33,278 nucleotides of DNA, taken from positions 1 to 33,278 of the forward strand of contig JADZFV010000153.1 of assembly GCA_020854255.1 (NCBI GenBank), given 5' to 3'. The notes beneath the pieces are model-generated. The model saw nothing but the letters and a program-made list of their open reading frames with translations, had not been told where the DNA came from and did no database searches. Below are positions 24,238 to 32,450 of this stretch, piece after piece (within the stretch, counting starts at the first letter, position 1; each line of letters opens with the position of its first letter). A program made the translations under genes and the position numbers. The DNA is from Candidatus Melainabacteria bacterium (lineage in GTDB: Bacteria > Cyanobacteriota > Vampirovibrionia > Obscuribacterales > Obscuribacteraceae).

Positions 24238-26511
24238 ATGCCTCGCAAGACTGAAAACACTAATAACGGTCCCACAGGGGGTCCGAAAGCAGGCAGCCCG
24301 AAAAGGGCGAAGAAGACAGGGGGCGTTGAAAACCTCTCCGTAGTCGAGCCTTCTGGCGAAGAAAAAGGTCAAGACAAAGGCAAGCTTAGCGAAAATCGAA
24401 TCGCAAAAGACAGCGAGTTTAGAGTCCAATACAGCAAACCAGCGCCCACGGCTCCCGATAATCCGAAAGTTCCGTTTGAAGTAATTTCCAGCTTCAAGCC
24501 GGCAGGCGACCAGCCCAAGGCCATTGCCGCACTGAAAACAGGCATCGAGCAAAATCTACGCTTTCAGACATTGCTGGGCGTTACAGGCTCAGGCAAGACG
24601 ATGACGATGGCGCAGCTCATTCAAGAGACGCAGATGCCGGCGCTTGTTCTTGCGCACAATAAAACACTGGCGGCGCAGCTCACCAATGAGATGCGCGAGT
24701 TTTTTCCCGCCAATGCAGTCGAATATTTCATCAGTTATTACGACTATTACCAGCCCGAGTCGTACATTCCATCGACTGACACATTCATCGAAAAGGAAGC
24801 CAGCATCAACGATGAAATCGATCGCTTGCGGCATTCGACGACGCGCTCTTTGTGGGAACGCAATGACGTGGTCGTAGTCGGGTCGGTGAGCTGCATTTAC
24901 GGTCTGGGTGTCCCCGAGCGTTATTTGTCTGCAGCAATTGAACTAAAACTCGGTCAAATAATTGACCGCCACGAGATACTTACCTCACTTGTCAACATCC
25001 ATTACGCCCGCAACGACATGGTAGTGGAGCGTTCGCGCTTCCGCGCTCGAGGCGACGTCATTGAAGTATATCCATCCTATGAAGAACGCATTCTGCGCAT
25101 CGAGCTTTTTGGAGATGAAGTAGAACGGCTGGCCATCGTCAATCCTGTCACCGGTGAAATTGAAGAACTGGCCGATGTGGTTAGAATTTATCCTGCAAAA
25201 CACTATGTGGCCGATGAGCAAGAACTGGAAAGATCGATCGAGCAGATTGAACTGGAGCTGGCGCAACGGCTTGAAGAGCTGGGCAACCAGGGCAAGCTTT
25301 TGGAAGCGCAAAGATTGAAACAGCGCACTCGCTTCGATATCGAGATGCTGAAAGAAGTCGGTTATTGCAACGGCATCGAAAATTACTCGCGCGTACTTGA
25401 AGGAAGAGAGCCGGGACAGCCGCCTCAGACTCTTGTCGATTATTTCGTTCGCAAATTCGGCAGAGACGGCTTCATTACTTTCATTGACGAATCTCACGTC
25501 ACCCTGCCTCAACTGCAAGGTATGTATGCCGGCGACCGATCGCGCAAAGACACGCTTGTAGAGTACGGTTTCCGCCTGCCCTGCGCGCGCGATAATCGCC
25601 CGCTCACGTATGACGAGTTTTTCTCCAAAGTAGGCAAAACAGTTTTCGTCTCAGCGACGCCCGGAGACAATGAGCTCAAGATCAGCAGCCAGGTGGTAGA
25701 GCAAATCATCCGACCCACCGGGCTTGTCGATCCTGAAATAGATGTTCGCCCGATTGAAGGGCAGATTGACGACCTTATTAAGGAGATAAAGGTACGTTCT
25801 CAAATCAACGAAAGAGTGCTGGTCACAACCCTGACGAAGCGCATGGCAGAAGACCTCACCGAGTATCTGCAAGAACTAGGCATTCGCGTGCGCTGGCTAC
25901 ATAGCGACATCAAGGCGCTGGAAAGAATCGAGCTATTGCGCGATTTGCGCCTGGGCGAATTCGACGTATTGATTGGCGTCAATTTGTTGAGAGAAGGTCT
26001 CGACCTTCCAGAGGTCAGTCTGGTGGTGATCATGGAAGCCGATAAAGAGGGCTTCTTGCGTGCCGAACGGTCTCTGGTGCAGACAATCGGGCGGGCGGCA
26101 AGAAACTCAGCCGGGCGAGTAGTCATGTATGCGGACCGCATGACCGACTCGATGACGAGAGCAATTGGCGAGACTGAGCGCCGCCGGACAATTCAAAAGC
26201 AATTCAATGAAGACAATCATATTGTCCCGACAACAATTATGAAAAATGTCTCGAACCCCATCCTGGAAGCCTTGCGCGGCAGGCCGGAAGAGTCAGACGA
26301 GTTGTCTGTCGGCGAAATGATTTTCCTTGAGGGTGGGGAAACCCGCCGTGAAACTGCCGGCAGTAATCAGCGAGCCATACCGGGCCTGATTAAGAAACTC
26401 GAGAAAGAAATGAAGCAAGCCGCCAAAAATCTTGATTTCGAACGAGCCGTCGAACTGCGAGATCAGTTAAAAGTATTGCAGGAACGTACTTTGAAAAACC
26501 GGAAACAGTGA
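24238..26511 (+). CDS. uvrB: Excinuclease ABC subunit B
   Basis: 757 residues. Walker A is GVTGSGKT (114-121), the damage-probing beta-hairpin is YYDYYQPESYIP (167-178), the Walker B region reads FIDESH, and a C-terminal UVR domain (about 712-750) binds UvrC. UvrB verifies lesions in nucleotide excision repair after UvrA loading. The protein carries about 78 extra N-terminal residues that are Lys/Gly/Pro/Glu-rich and contain no other Met, so the extension seems real unless an alternative non-ATG start is used. The start lies 17 bp after tatA with a poor ribosome site, which suggests coupling to tatA. Confidence 0.97.
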   Translation: MPRKTENTNNGPTGGPKAGSPKRAKKTGGVENLSVVEPSGEEKGQDKGKLSENRIAKDSEFRVQYSKPAPTAPDNPKVPFEVISSFKPAGDQPKAIAALKTGIEQNLRFQTLLGVTGSGKTMTMAQLIQETQMPALVLAHNKTLAAQLTNEMREFFPANAVEYFISYYDYYQPESYIPSTDTFIEKEASINDEIDRLRHSTTRSLWERNDVVVVGSVSCIYGLGVPERYLSAAIELKLGQIIDRHEILTSLVNIHYARNDMVVERSRFRARGDVIEVYPSYEERILRIELFGDEVERLAIVNPVTGEIEELADVVRIYPAKHYVADEQELERSIEQIELELAQRLEELGNQGKLLEAQRLKQRTRFDIEMLKEVGYCNGIENYSRVLEGREPGQPPQTLVDYFVRKFGRDGFITFIDESHVTLPQLQGMYAGDRSRKDTLVEYGFRLPCARDNRPLTYDEFFSKVGKTVFVSATPGDNELKISSQVVEQIIRPTGLVDPEIDVRPIEGQIDDLIKEIKVRSQINERVLVTTLTKRMAEDLTEYLQELGIRVRWLHSDIKALERIELLRDLRLGEFDVLIGVNLLREGLDLPEVSLVVIMEADKEGFLRAERSLVQTIGRAARNSAGRVVMYADRMTDSMTRAIGETERRRTIQKQFNEDNHIVPTTIMKNVSNPILEALRGRPEESDELSVGEMIFLEGGETRRETAGSNQRAIPGLIKKLEKEMKQAAKNLDFERAVELRDQLKVLQERTLKNRKQ

Positions 26512-27085
26512 CGGGCCTCGGCGCTCGAGAGACATCTCTTTTATTTGCAGCGGCTTAAACTCCGTTAACAAGGCGAGCACAAGTGCTGATCCACACTTAT
26601 ACTGCAAATAGGCGTTGCCAAGAAACTTTTGCATTGCTTGTTTTTTGGCGCCAGGCACTCTCTTGACGACCCTTCCGTTCAGAACGCCGAAAACAAACGC
26701 CTATAAAAAACGCGAGGCCTGGCACCGAGCGTAAATATAGAAAACGCGAGGCCTGGCACCGAGCGTAAAAAAAGGAATCTGGATTGCTCTCTCCTATCTA
26801 ACCCCGCCCAGCCTATGAGCACTGTGACGTTTGAGACGGTCACAAAAACACATTGCGCGGAATTGTTAGGGAACTATTTAGAAACCACTTGAATACAAAA
26901 GACGCACCTATGATGCAAAGACGGAGTTCGCTTCTGAATTCTCTCCATCCATAACACTTGGTCCGCTTCGGGGACATTTAAAAACCATTCGGATGGAATA
27001 AGAGCTTTCTAATCGCGGCGAACAGTCGATCTTGGTTTGCGTTGCTTACCTGCTCGAAAATGAAACCCTATAAACAGAGGCAGTT
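26512..27085. other. 574-bp intergenic region with repeats and a sigma-factor leader
   Basis: No gene is seen. The left part holds GGCGCCAGGC at 26647-26656 and the tandem repeat at 26707-26769. The middle has a TGTGACGT/ACG-G-TCACA dyad at 26823-26844. The right part has TCCATCC (26944-26950) pairing with GGATGGA (26991-26997) around a GTCC/GGAC inner stem, about 90 bases before the sigma factor start. Promoters were not identified with confidence. Confidence 0.5.
26707..26769. repeat. Tandem direct repeat, 29-bp unit, 34-bp period
   Basis: Two identical copies of a 29-bp unit that runs from AAAACGCGAG to CCGAGCGTAAA start at 26707 and 26741, separated by five bases. Each unit can fold as CGC-GA-GG-loop-CC-GA-GCG, with a tandem G-A/G-A mismatch between two short stems. 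The core GCCTGGCACC is complementary at 9 of 10 positions to GGCGCCAGGC upstream at 26647-26656. Confidence 0.75.
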
Positions 27086-28108
27086 ATGGCGAAAAAGTCC
27101 CCGGATAGCGAAAAGGTCATGGGCGGTGCACTCGTAGAAGACGAGAACATTGCAAAAAGAAACGAATTAGAAGATCTGGATCTCATGGATGATGGCGATC
27201 AATTCACCATCATTGATGACGAAGAAGATCCGCTTGCAGATGACGACGACACACCTGTCGAACTTCCTTCCAGCCGAGAAATTGCAACCGAAGATTCGGT
27301 AAGACTGTATCTCCGTGAGATCGGTCGTATTCAACTGCTCAAGCCGGATGAAGAAATCGAGCTGGCCCGCAGAATTCTGCAGGGCGACATGATTGCGAAA
27401 AGAAAGCTCGTTCAAGCGAACCTCCGCTTAGTTGTATCCATCGCCAAGAAGTACATTGGACGCGGTCTCTCCTTCCTTGATTTGATTCAAGAAGGCAACC
27501 TCGGCCTGATCCGCGCCTCGGAAAAATTCGATCACGAACGCGGCTACAAATTCTCGACATACGCCACATGGTGGATACGTCAGGCAATCACCCGCGCTCT
27601 TGCCGACAAGTCGCGCACAATCCGTGTGCCTGTGCACATGGTAGAGACCATCAACAAACTGAAGAAAGTAACGCGCCAATTGGCTCAAGAACTCAATCGC
27701 AAGCCGACTGAACAAGAACTGGCTAAGTCGATGGATGTATCACTCGTCAAACTGCACGAAATCATCAAAGCTGCCAAAGAGCCTATTTCACTGGAGACAC
27801 CAATCGGTAAGGAAGAAGATTCCCGCCTTGGCGATTTCATTGAAGATGCTGAAACTGACAGACCGGAAACCACCGTCACCCACGAACTCCTCCGTCAAGA
27901 TCTGGCGAAGATGCTCAACGAACTGACTCCTCGCGAGCGCGATGTGCTCCGCCTGCGTTTCGGTCTCGACGACGGCAGACAACGGACCCTGGAAGAAGTC
28001 GGACAATTGTTTGCAGTAACTCGCGAACGAGTCAGACAAATTGAATTTAAGGCACTCAGAAAACTGAGACAGCCAGGTCGCTCCTCAAGACTGAGAGAGT
28101 ACCTCTAA
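27086..28108 (+). CDS. sigA: Primary RNA polymerase sigma factor (SigA/RpoD)
   Basis: 340 residues. The first 67 are acidic with a [12 protein letters not shown]-like stretch that replaces a long region 1.1. Region 1.2 ([15 protein letters not shown], 71-85) is cyanobacterium-like. Region 2 (about 108-180) has the RpoB/C-binding and -10-recognition helices, including [14 protein letters not shown]. Region 3 and region 4 (about 277-332) follow, with the -35 helix in TRERVRQIE. There is no long non-conserved insert between regions 1.2 and 2. AGAGG lies six bases before the ATG. Conservation is that of a housekeeping group 1 factor, but group 2 cannot be excluded without the rest of the genome. 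Confidence 0.93.
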   Translation: MAKKSPDSEKVMGGALVEDENIAKRNELEDLDLMDDGDQFTIIDDEEDPLADDDDTPVELPSSREIATEDSVRLYLREIGRIQLLKPDEEIELARRILQGDMIAKRKLVQANLRLVVSIAKKYIGRGLSFLDLIQEGNLGLIRASEKFDHERGYKFSTYATWWIRQAITRALADKSRTIRVPVHMVETINKLKKVTRQLAQELNRKPTEQELAKSMDVSLVKLHEIIKAAKEPISLETPIGKEEDSRLGDFIEDAETDRPETTVTHELLRQDLAKMLNELTPRERDVLRLRFGLDDGRQRTLEEVGQLFAVTRERVRQIEFKALRKLRQPGRSSRLREYL

Positions 28109-28120
28109 AAAGAAACCGAG

Positions 28121-28147
28121 GCGCCCGAGCTCAAAGAGTTCGGGCGC
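28121..28147 (+). terminator. 12-bp hairpin after sigA
   Basis: GCGCCCGAGCTC, loop AAA, GAGTTCGGGCGC, with one G-U pair. It lies 12 bases beyond the stop codon. There is no T run after it, so it may be an RNA-stabilising or partial terminator; the next gene starts 44 bases later on the same strand. Confidence 0.5.
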
Positions 28148-28191
28148 ACTCAACTTATAGGGATCAAAGCTGACCAACGGGGGATAGAAGA

Positions 28192-29250
28192 GTGAGCTAC
28201 TCTGATGATTATGCGGCTACATCAAGTACTTATGATGCGCAAGATCCAATTCAAGACTCGCCCGTGACCACCGAGCGTGTAGTCGATACACAATCGGGAT
28301 TTCTCGTTGTCATTAAAAGATTGGAAGCCCGCTTGGCATTGTCCGTAAAGCGCCGCATTGGCACACCTCCGTCGAGTTCAATTCTTCTAACCGAAGATGA
28401 GTCTCTGAAACTGGCTCGCATCCTGGCAGACAGCCCCACTCCAGGTGAAAACGGCAAAGGGCGCAAAAACAATTTTGCCCGCGACATCGACACCTGGATA
28501 AACACCCTGTCGAATTCCAAAACTCATGAAAAATGTGAAGTACAGGACGCTGCAGCCGGCAAGCCGGATACTTACAATCAGCTCGAGCAGTATGAATCCG
28601 GTGACGCTGCGGTTTTAGAAGGTTTGGAGCGCTCTCCAGCATCGCGCTGGGACAAGTTCATGATGGACGAGCCCAGTCCAGAAAGTCGTCGTACCTTAAG
28701 AAAACGCAAACGCCAACCCCTGAGCATTCCACCCGGCGCCAAGAAAGTAGCTGTCGGCCTGGCCGCGACACTGGTAGTGGTGGCAATTGCCGGTACATTG
28801 ATCGCCAATTTCAAAGCTCCGGAAAGTCCGCAACCGAAGCCAGACATTCTTGCTGCCGCACCGCTTTCAGATACGAAAGTCGACAAGTTCGCCCGCACTT
28901 TCGTCTCCAACATGTTGGATTTCGGACCGTCAACTTATCGCATGTCGCAGGTTCAAGCAATGTCGGTGATGAAGGCAGAACTTCTGGACAATTACTGGCA
29001 AGAAACCAACTTCCCGCTCTCCAGGCGACAATTGGCTGGTCTTCCGCAGAATCAAACCGTTTTGATCACCAGGGTTACTCAAGAGCGTGTAAATGAAACG
29101 ACCAAAGACGTCGACATTTATGCCGAGCTTGTCAGCGCTGACAACAAGATGAGCAGCCCCGTTCATTTAAGACTGAAAGTAGCGCAAACCCCGGACAACG
29201 CACTGCAGGTAATCGAGCAAAAAGATCTGACGGCCGGAACACACGAGTAG
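28192..29250 (+). CDS. Bitopic membrane protein with VirB8/TraE-like C-terminal region
   Basis: 352 residues, GTG start with GGGGGA seven bases upstream. The cytoplasmic part (1-165) is mostly polar. A Lys/Arg-rich stop-transfer (166-174) precedes one membrane helix (185-206). The outer domain (225-350) begins with a helix (VDKFARTFVSNML), then a longer helical segment ending LLDNYWQETNF, then alternating strands. This order resembles the NTF2-like domain of VirB8/TraE type IV secretion or conjugation subunits, but with no diagnostic motif. No other secretion gene is visible. The gene follows sigA by 83 bp and precedes a small secreted protein gene by 13 bp. Confidence 0.5.
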   Translation: MSYSDDYAATSSTYDAQDPIQDSPVTTERVVDTQSGFLVVIKRLEARLALSVKRRIGTPPSSSILLTEDESLKLARILADSPTPGENGKGRKNNFARDIDTWINTLSNSKTHEKCEVQDAAAGKPDTYNQLEQYESGDAAVLEGLERSPASRWDKFMMDEPSPESRRTLRKRKRQPLSIPPGAKKVAVGLAATLVVVAIAGTLIANFKAPESPQPKPDILAAAPLSDTKVDKFARTFVSNMLDFGPSTYRMSQVQAMSVMKAELLDNYWQETNFPLSRRQLAGLPQNQTVLITRVTQERVNETTKDVDIYAELVSADNKMSSPVHLRLKVAQTPDNALQVIEQKDLTAGTHE

Positions 29251-29263
29251 ATACTCAGCGAGC

Positions 29264-29725
29264 ATGCAAACTTTTGCAGAACGACAGCAGGTTAGCCTCT
29301 TTCGAGTGTTTCTGATTGCCATCTTTTCGTTGTACCTGATCACATCACCCGCATTCGGCGCTGAAACAGTCGATCTCAAATCCAACGAAATGCACAAGGT
29401 CACAGATCATGTTTCATTTGGAATTCGATTTTTTGGACTGACATATTTGAGTTTTGAAAATCCCTCCGAGAAAAACGGAAACAACATCGAAGGCTACAAG
29501 CAGATTGTTATTTGGGACAAGGGAAAACTTGTTACCATCAATGTTTCAGACGAAGACTGGCAAGAAACCAGAGTGCGCACAACGAATGGCTGCCAGGTCG
29601 GCAGAAGACTCTCGAAAGCGAAGTTCACCTACGAGGTAAAACCTCAGGCTCAACCAGGTGTAACTAAGCCGATCGAAGGGACGGAGGTGAAACTCGTGTC
29701 CGTCACAGTCTACAAAGAGAGATAA
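29264..29725 (+). CDS. Small secreted protein of unknown function
   Basis: 153 residues. The signal peptide has a hydrophobic core at about 12-30 ending SPAFGA. The mature part is predicted as beta strands, with a GCQVG turn and a single Cys in the mature sequence. It starts 13 bases after the VirB8-like gene, so the pair is probably translated from one transcript. I do not recognise the family. Confidence 0.7.
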   Translation: MQTFAERQQVSLFRVFLIAIFSLYLITSPAFGAETVDLKSNEMHKVTDHVSFGIRFFGLTYLSFENPSEKNGNNIEGYKQIVIWDKGKLVTINVSDEDWQETRVRTTNGCQVGRRLSKAKFTYEVKPQAQPGVTKPIEGTEVKLVSVTVYKER

Positions 29726-29749
29726 GCAAAACGAATTGGAGCGAATTGG

Positions 29750-32338
29750 TTAGTGAATCATTGAAACACTGCCGACAATTTGCAATTTGCACTCTTTCGG
29801 CAATGAGCGCCGGAGCATCTCGATACCATTGGCGCTCCATTCAGTGCGGCTTATGATCAGTGTCTCGAGTTTGCTCAGCCCAGCAAAGACTGGAAGAGAC
29901 TTCTCAGTGCTACCGGTGCCGACAACCGACAAATATCTCAGCCCTGGCACCGCTTTCAGGGTGCTGATGCCAGCATCGTTGATCTTCGAATTCTTATCTA
30001 TACTCAACTTGGTGAGATTGGGAAACTTTGCAATCTCAGCCAGATTTTCATTGGTCAAAGCGCAATTATGGATGTGTAGTGATTTCAGATTTGGGGAGTG
30101 ATTCATTTCCGCAAGAACACTGCATGCTCCCGGAATGAAACCCAAATCAAGAGTATTCAGGTTCTTCAACTGCGGAAATTTCATCAGTGCGGCCGGGCTG
30201 ACCAGAGTCCTGGCGACACAAAGTTCTCTGAGATTTTTGAAGTCTTTGGCTTTTGCCAGTCCAAAATCAGACATGTCGGTGTCGTTGGCAAACAGTCCTT
30301 TTAGTGCAGTCCATTTGGAAATGTAATACATTACGTCGTCGGCATTTTCTATCCAGCTCAGGCCTCCGCTTCCTTCTCCAATCACGATCCGTTCCACATC
30401 GTCAGCGGCAAATCTGCGCAAATAAGGAGCGTATAAGCTGCAAGCTTTGTTGCTCAAATAGAGAGAAACAGGTTCATCCACAGGAAACTCCACTATCCCG
30501 ACGGCATCTTTTATCTCTCTGGCTCGCCCACCAATGAACCTTCCTAAATTGACTCCCTGAGGCAATTTGAAGATCCTGCAGGTGGACTGTCCCCTCTTTT
30601 GCAGAGATGATAATCTCAGGCTGGAAACATCCAATCCCGCATTGATGGCAAACTCGCTAGGCAAAGCATTAAAGTAAGCCGCCTCTCCCTTTTTGGCTTG
30701 CACGTTTGCAGGAGCTTTACGGTCTTCAAAAACGTAACCATGCTTCAAGAGTACATATATTGCCAGACTGCCGATCATGACAAGACAGACCGAGCATATA
30801 ATCCTGCCTGTCATCACATTACCGGCAATGTCGCGGTTGCCGGTTGCCTGGATGAATGCAGCCCAGACAATTGCTATCAAAACAACGGATAATCCGGCTG
30901 TGAAAAAAGGCAGCGAAATACTGCTTAAACTCAGGCAAGCAGCAACTATGCAAGAGCAATGACAGAGAGCAGCCACAAAAATGCAAAACGAAAGCACATT
31001 CACACACCCTGATGTAAGTTCACGTGCATTGCGCGATTGAAACTGTAATTTCAAGCACAATTCCCGCACGCGATCGTTGATCATCACGCATGCCAAAAGA
31101 CTGGACGTTGCCGGCAATAAAAGCAAGAGACGGCAGTAACCGGAAGAGATTGTCTCAGCAGGTAAGAAAATGAGAAAAATGGAGAGCATTGATACAGCGC
31201 TAAAAAACAAAAAAGTTCCGCGCAGAGGATCCAGCCTGCGCCCCATAGGAGTTAAGGCAGGCTCTGCCTGCGGTGCGTCATCAAGCAAAGCACGCAAATC
31301 GGCAGCCAGAAGTTCGGCGCTGAAATACCGGTCGGCGGGCTCCTTCTCCAGGCACCTGGCAATCACTTTCTCCAGGGCGCGATTGAACCTCAATCCCTTG
31401 GACGTGTCACAAATTCTCAGAGTCGGCACTTCTGAGCTCAAGTGTTTTGCAATTAGTTGAACGGGATTATGCCCTTCAAATGGTGGCTTACCAGAGACAC
31501 ATTCATACAAGACACATCCCAGGGAGTAGATATCGGAGCGGGAGTCCAGATCAAAGCCCAGGCACTGCTCCGGGCTCATGTAATGAGGACTGCCGAAAAC
31601 GTCGCCGGTCTTGGTGAGATTACTCGTCTCACGCTCCGACAGGGAGCGAATCTTGGCGATACCAAAATCAACAAGCTTAGCCGATCGCGCTCCTTTCTCC
31701 TCATTGGTAATGATTATATTTCCCGGCTTCAAGTCCCTGTGAATTATGCCGTTTTGATGGGCATGCGTGAGCGCACTGCATACTTGCAGGATGATCTCCA
31801 CGGCGTCTGCCGCCTCTAAGTATGTTTCCTTCTTCAGTATCTTGTCGAGCGATTCTCCCTCAACGAACTCCATCACCAGGTATGGTGCGCCGTCCTCTGC
31901 TTCACCGCAAGCAAGAGCCTTGACAAGATTTTCATGAGAGAGTGAAATTACAGCCCTTGCCTCTTGCTGAAAACGCGACACAGACGGGCGATCGTTTTTC
32001 AGATGCTCATGCATTACTTTGACGGCAACAGGGCGATCGCTCTCCACATCAAGAGCCCGATAGACCGATCCCATTCCACCCTTGCCGATCCGCTCAGTAA
32101 TTTTGAGCCGCTTTCCAAGGTCCGGAAAATCGCTGAAATCGCCATCTGCATGGTAGCCTAGAAGGCCTGCTTCCTTGCTATCCCCATCGCTCTCAATACC
32201 AGCCAATCCACACTGGCAAACTGCTTCTTGAAAAAGCCAGTTCGTTAATGAGCCCAGGTTTTGCTTGCCCGTGGCCTTGCCACAACGCTTACAAATATTC
32301 TGGTTCGGCAGTTTGAGCTTCGCGCTCGTTTTGTTCAT
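29750..32338 (-). CDS. Ser/Thr protein kinase with zinc ribbon, membrane segments and LRR region
   Basis: 862 residues from the ATG at 32338; a TTG at 32350 would add four residues but has no better ribosome site. Cys16, Cys19, Cys41 and Cys43 form a small zinc-ribbon-like module. The Hanks kinase domain (about 79-352) has GKGGMG (85-90), the catalytic Lys107 in VAVK, Glu126, HRDLKPGN (Asp202) and DFG (224-226), so it should be active. Five hydrophobic segments follow (about 375-393, 401-420, 445-470, 475-497, 512-531). The C-terminal 180 residues contain leucine-rich repeats (LKNLNTLDLG, LKSLHIHNCALT, LTKLSIDKN, LRYLSVVG). With five membrane passes, the kinase would be inside and the LRR outside. 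This receptor-like order is unusual. Confidence 0.88.
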   Translation of the reverse strand: MNKTSAKLKLPNQNICKRCGKATGKQNLGSLTNWLFQEAVCQCGLAGIESDGDSKEAGLLGYHADGDFSDFPDLGKRLKITERIGKGGMGSVYRALDVESDRPVAVKVMHEHLKNDRPSVSRFQQEARAVISLSHENLVKALACGEAEDGAPYLVMEFVEGESLDKILKKETYLEAADAVEIILQVCSALTHAHQNGIIHRDLKPGNIIITNEEKGARSAKLVDFGIAKIRSLSERETSNLTKTGDVFGSPHYMSPEQCLGFDLDSRSDIYSLGCVLYECVSGKPPFEGHNPVQLIAKHLSSEVPTLRICDTSKGLRFNRALEKVIARCLEKEPADRYFSAELLAADLRALLDDAPQAEPALTPMGRRLDPLRGTFLFFSAVSMLSIFLIFLPAETISSGYCRLLLLLPATSSLLACVMINDRVRELCLKLQFQSRNARELTSGCVNVLSFCIFVAALCHCSCIVAACLSLSSISLPFFTAGLSVVLIAIVWAAFIQATGNRDIAGNVMTGRIICSVCLVMIGSLAIYVLLKHGYVFEDRKAPANVQAKKGEAAYFNALPSEFAINAGLDVSSLRLSSLQKRGQSTCRIFKLPQGVNLGRFIGGRAREIKDAVGIVEFPVDEPVSLYLSNKACSLYAPYLRRFAADDVERIVIGEGSGGLSWIENADDVMYYISKWTALKGLFANDTDMSDFGLAKAKDFKNLRELCVARTLVSPAALMKFPQLKNLNTLDLGFIPGACSVLAEMNHSPNLKSLHIHNCALTNENLAEIAKFPNLTKLSIDKNSKINDAGISTLKAVPGLRYLSVVGTGSTEKSLPVFAGLSKLETLIISRTEWSANGIEMLRRSLPKECKLQIVGSVSMIH

Positions 32339-32450
32339 GCTCTCTGTCAAAGGGGTGCATCGAACATATGCCCGGCCGCGGTTAAATCTAGTCCGGTTTA
32401 TTTATTCGCGCGGCGCAGCACTCTCACCGCCAGGCCCGGCACACCGGACA

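Noticed and set aside
26707-26769. Start of a CRISPR array
   Set aside because: Only two units with a 5-base spacer and no cas genes nearby.
26823-26844. CRP/FNR-type site with TGTGA and TCACA
   Set aside because: The half-sites are 12 bases apart instead of 6; a simple hairpin explains the symmetry.
27069-27074. TATAAA as -10 element of the sigma factor gene
   Set aside because: It would place the transcript start past the AGAGG ribosome site.
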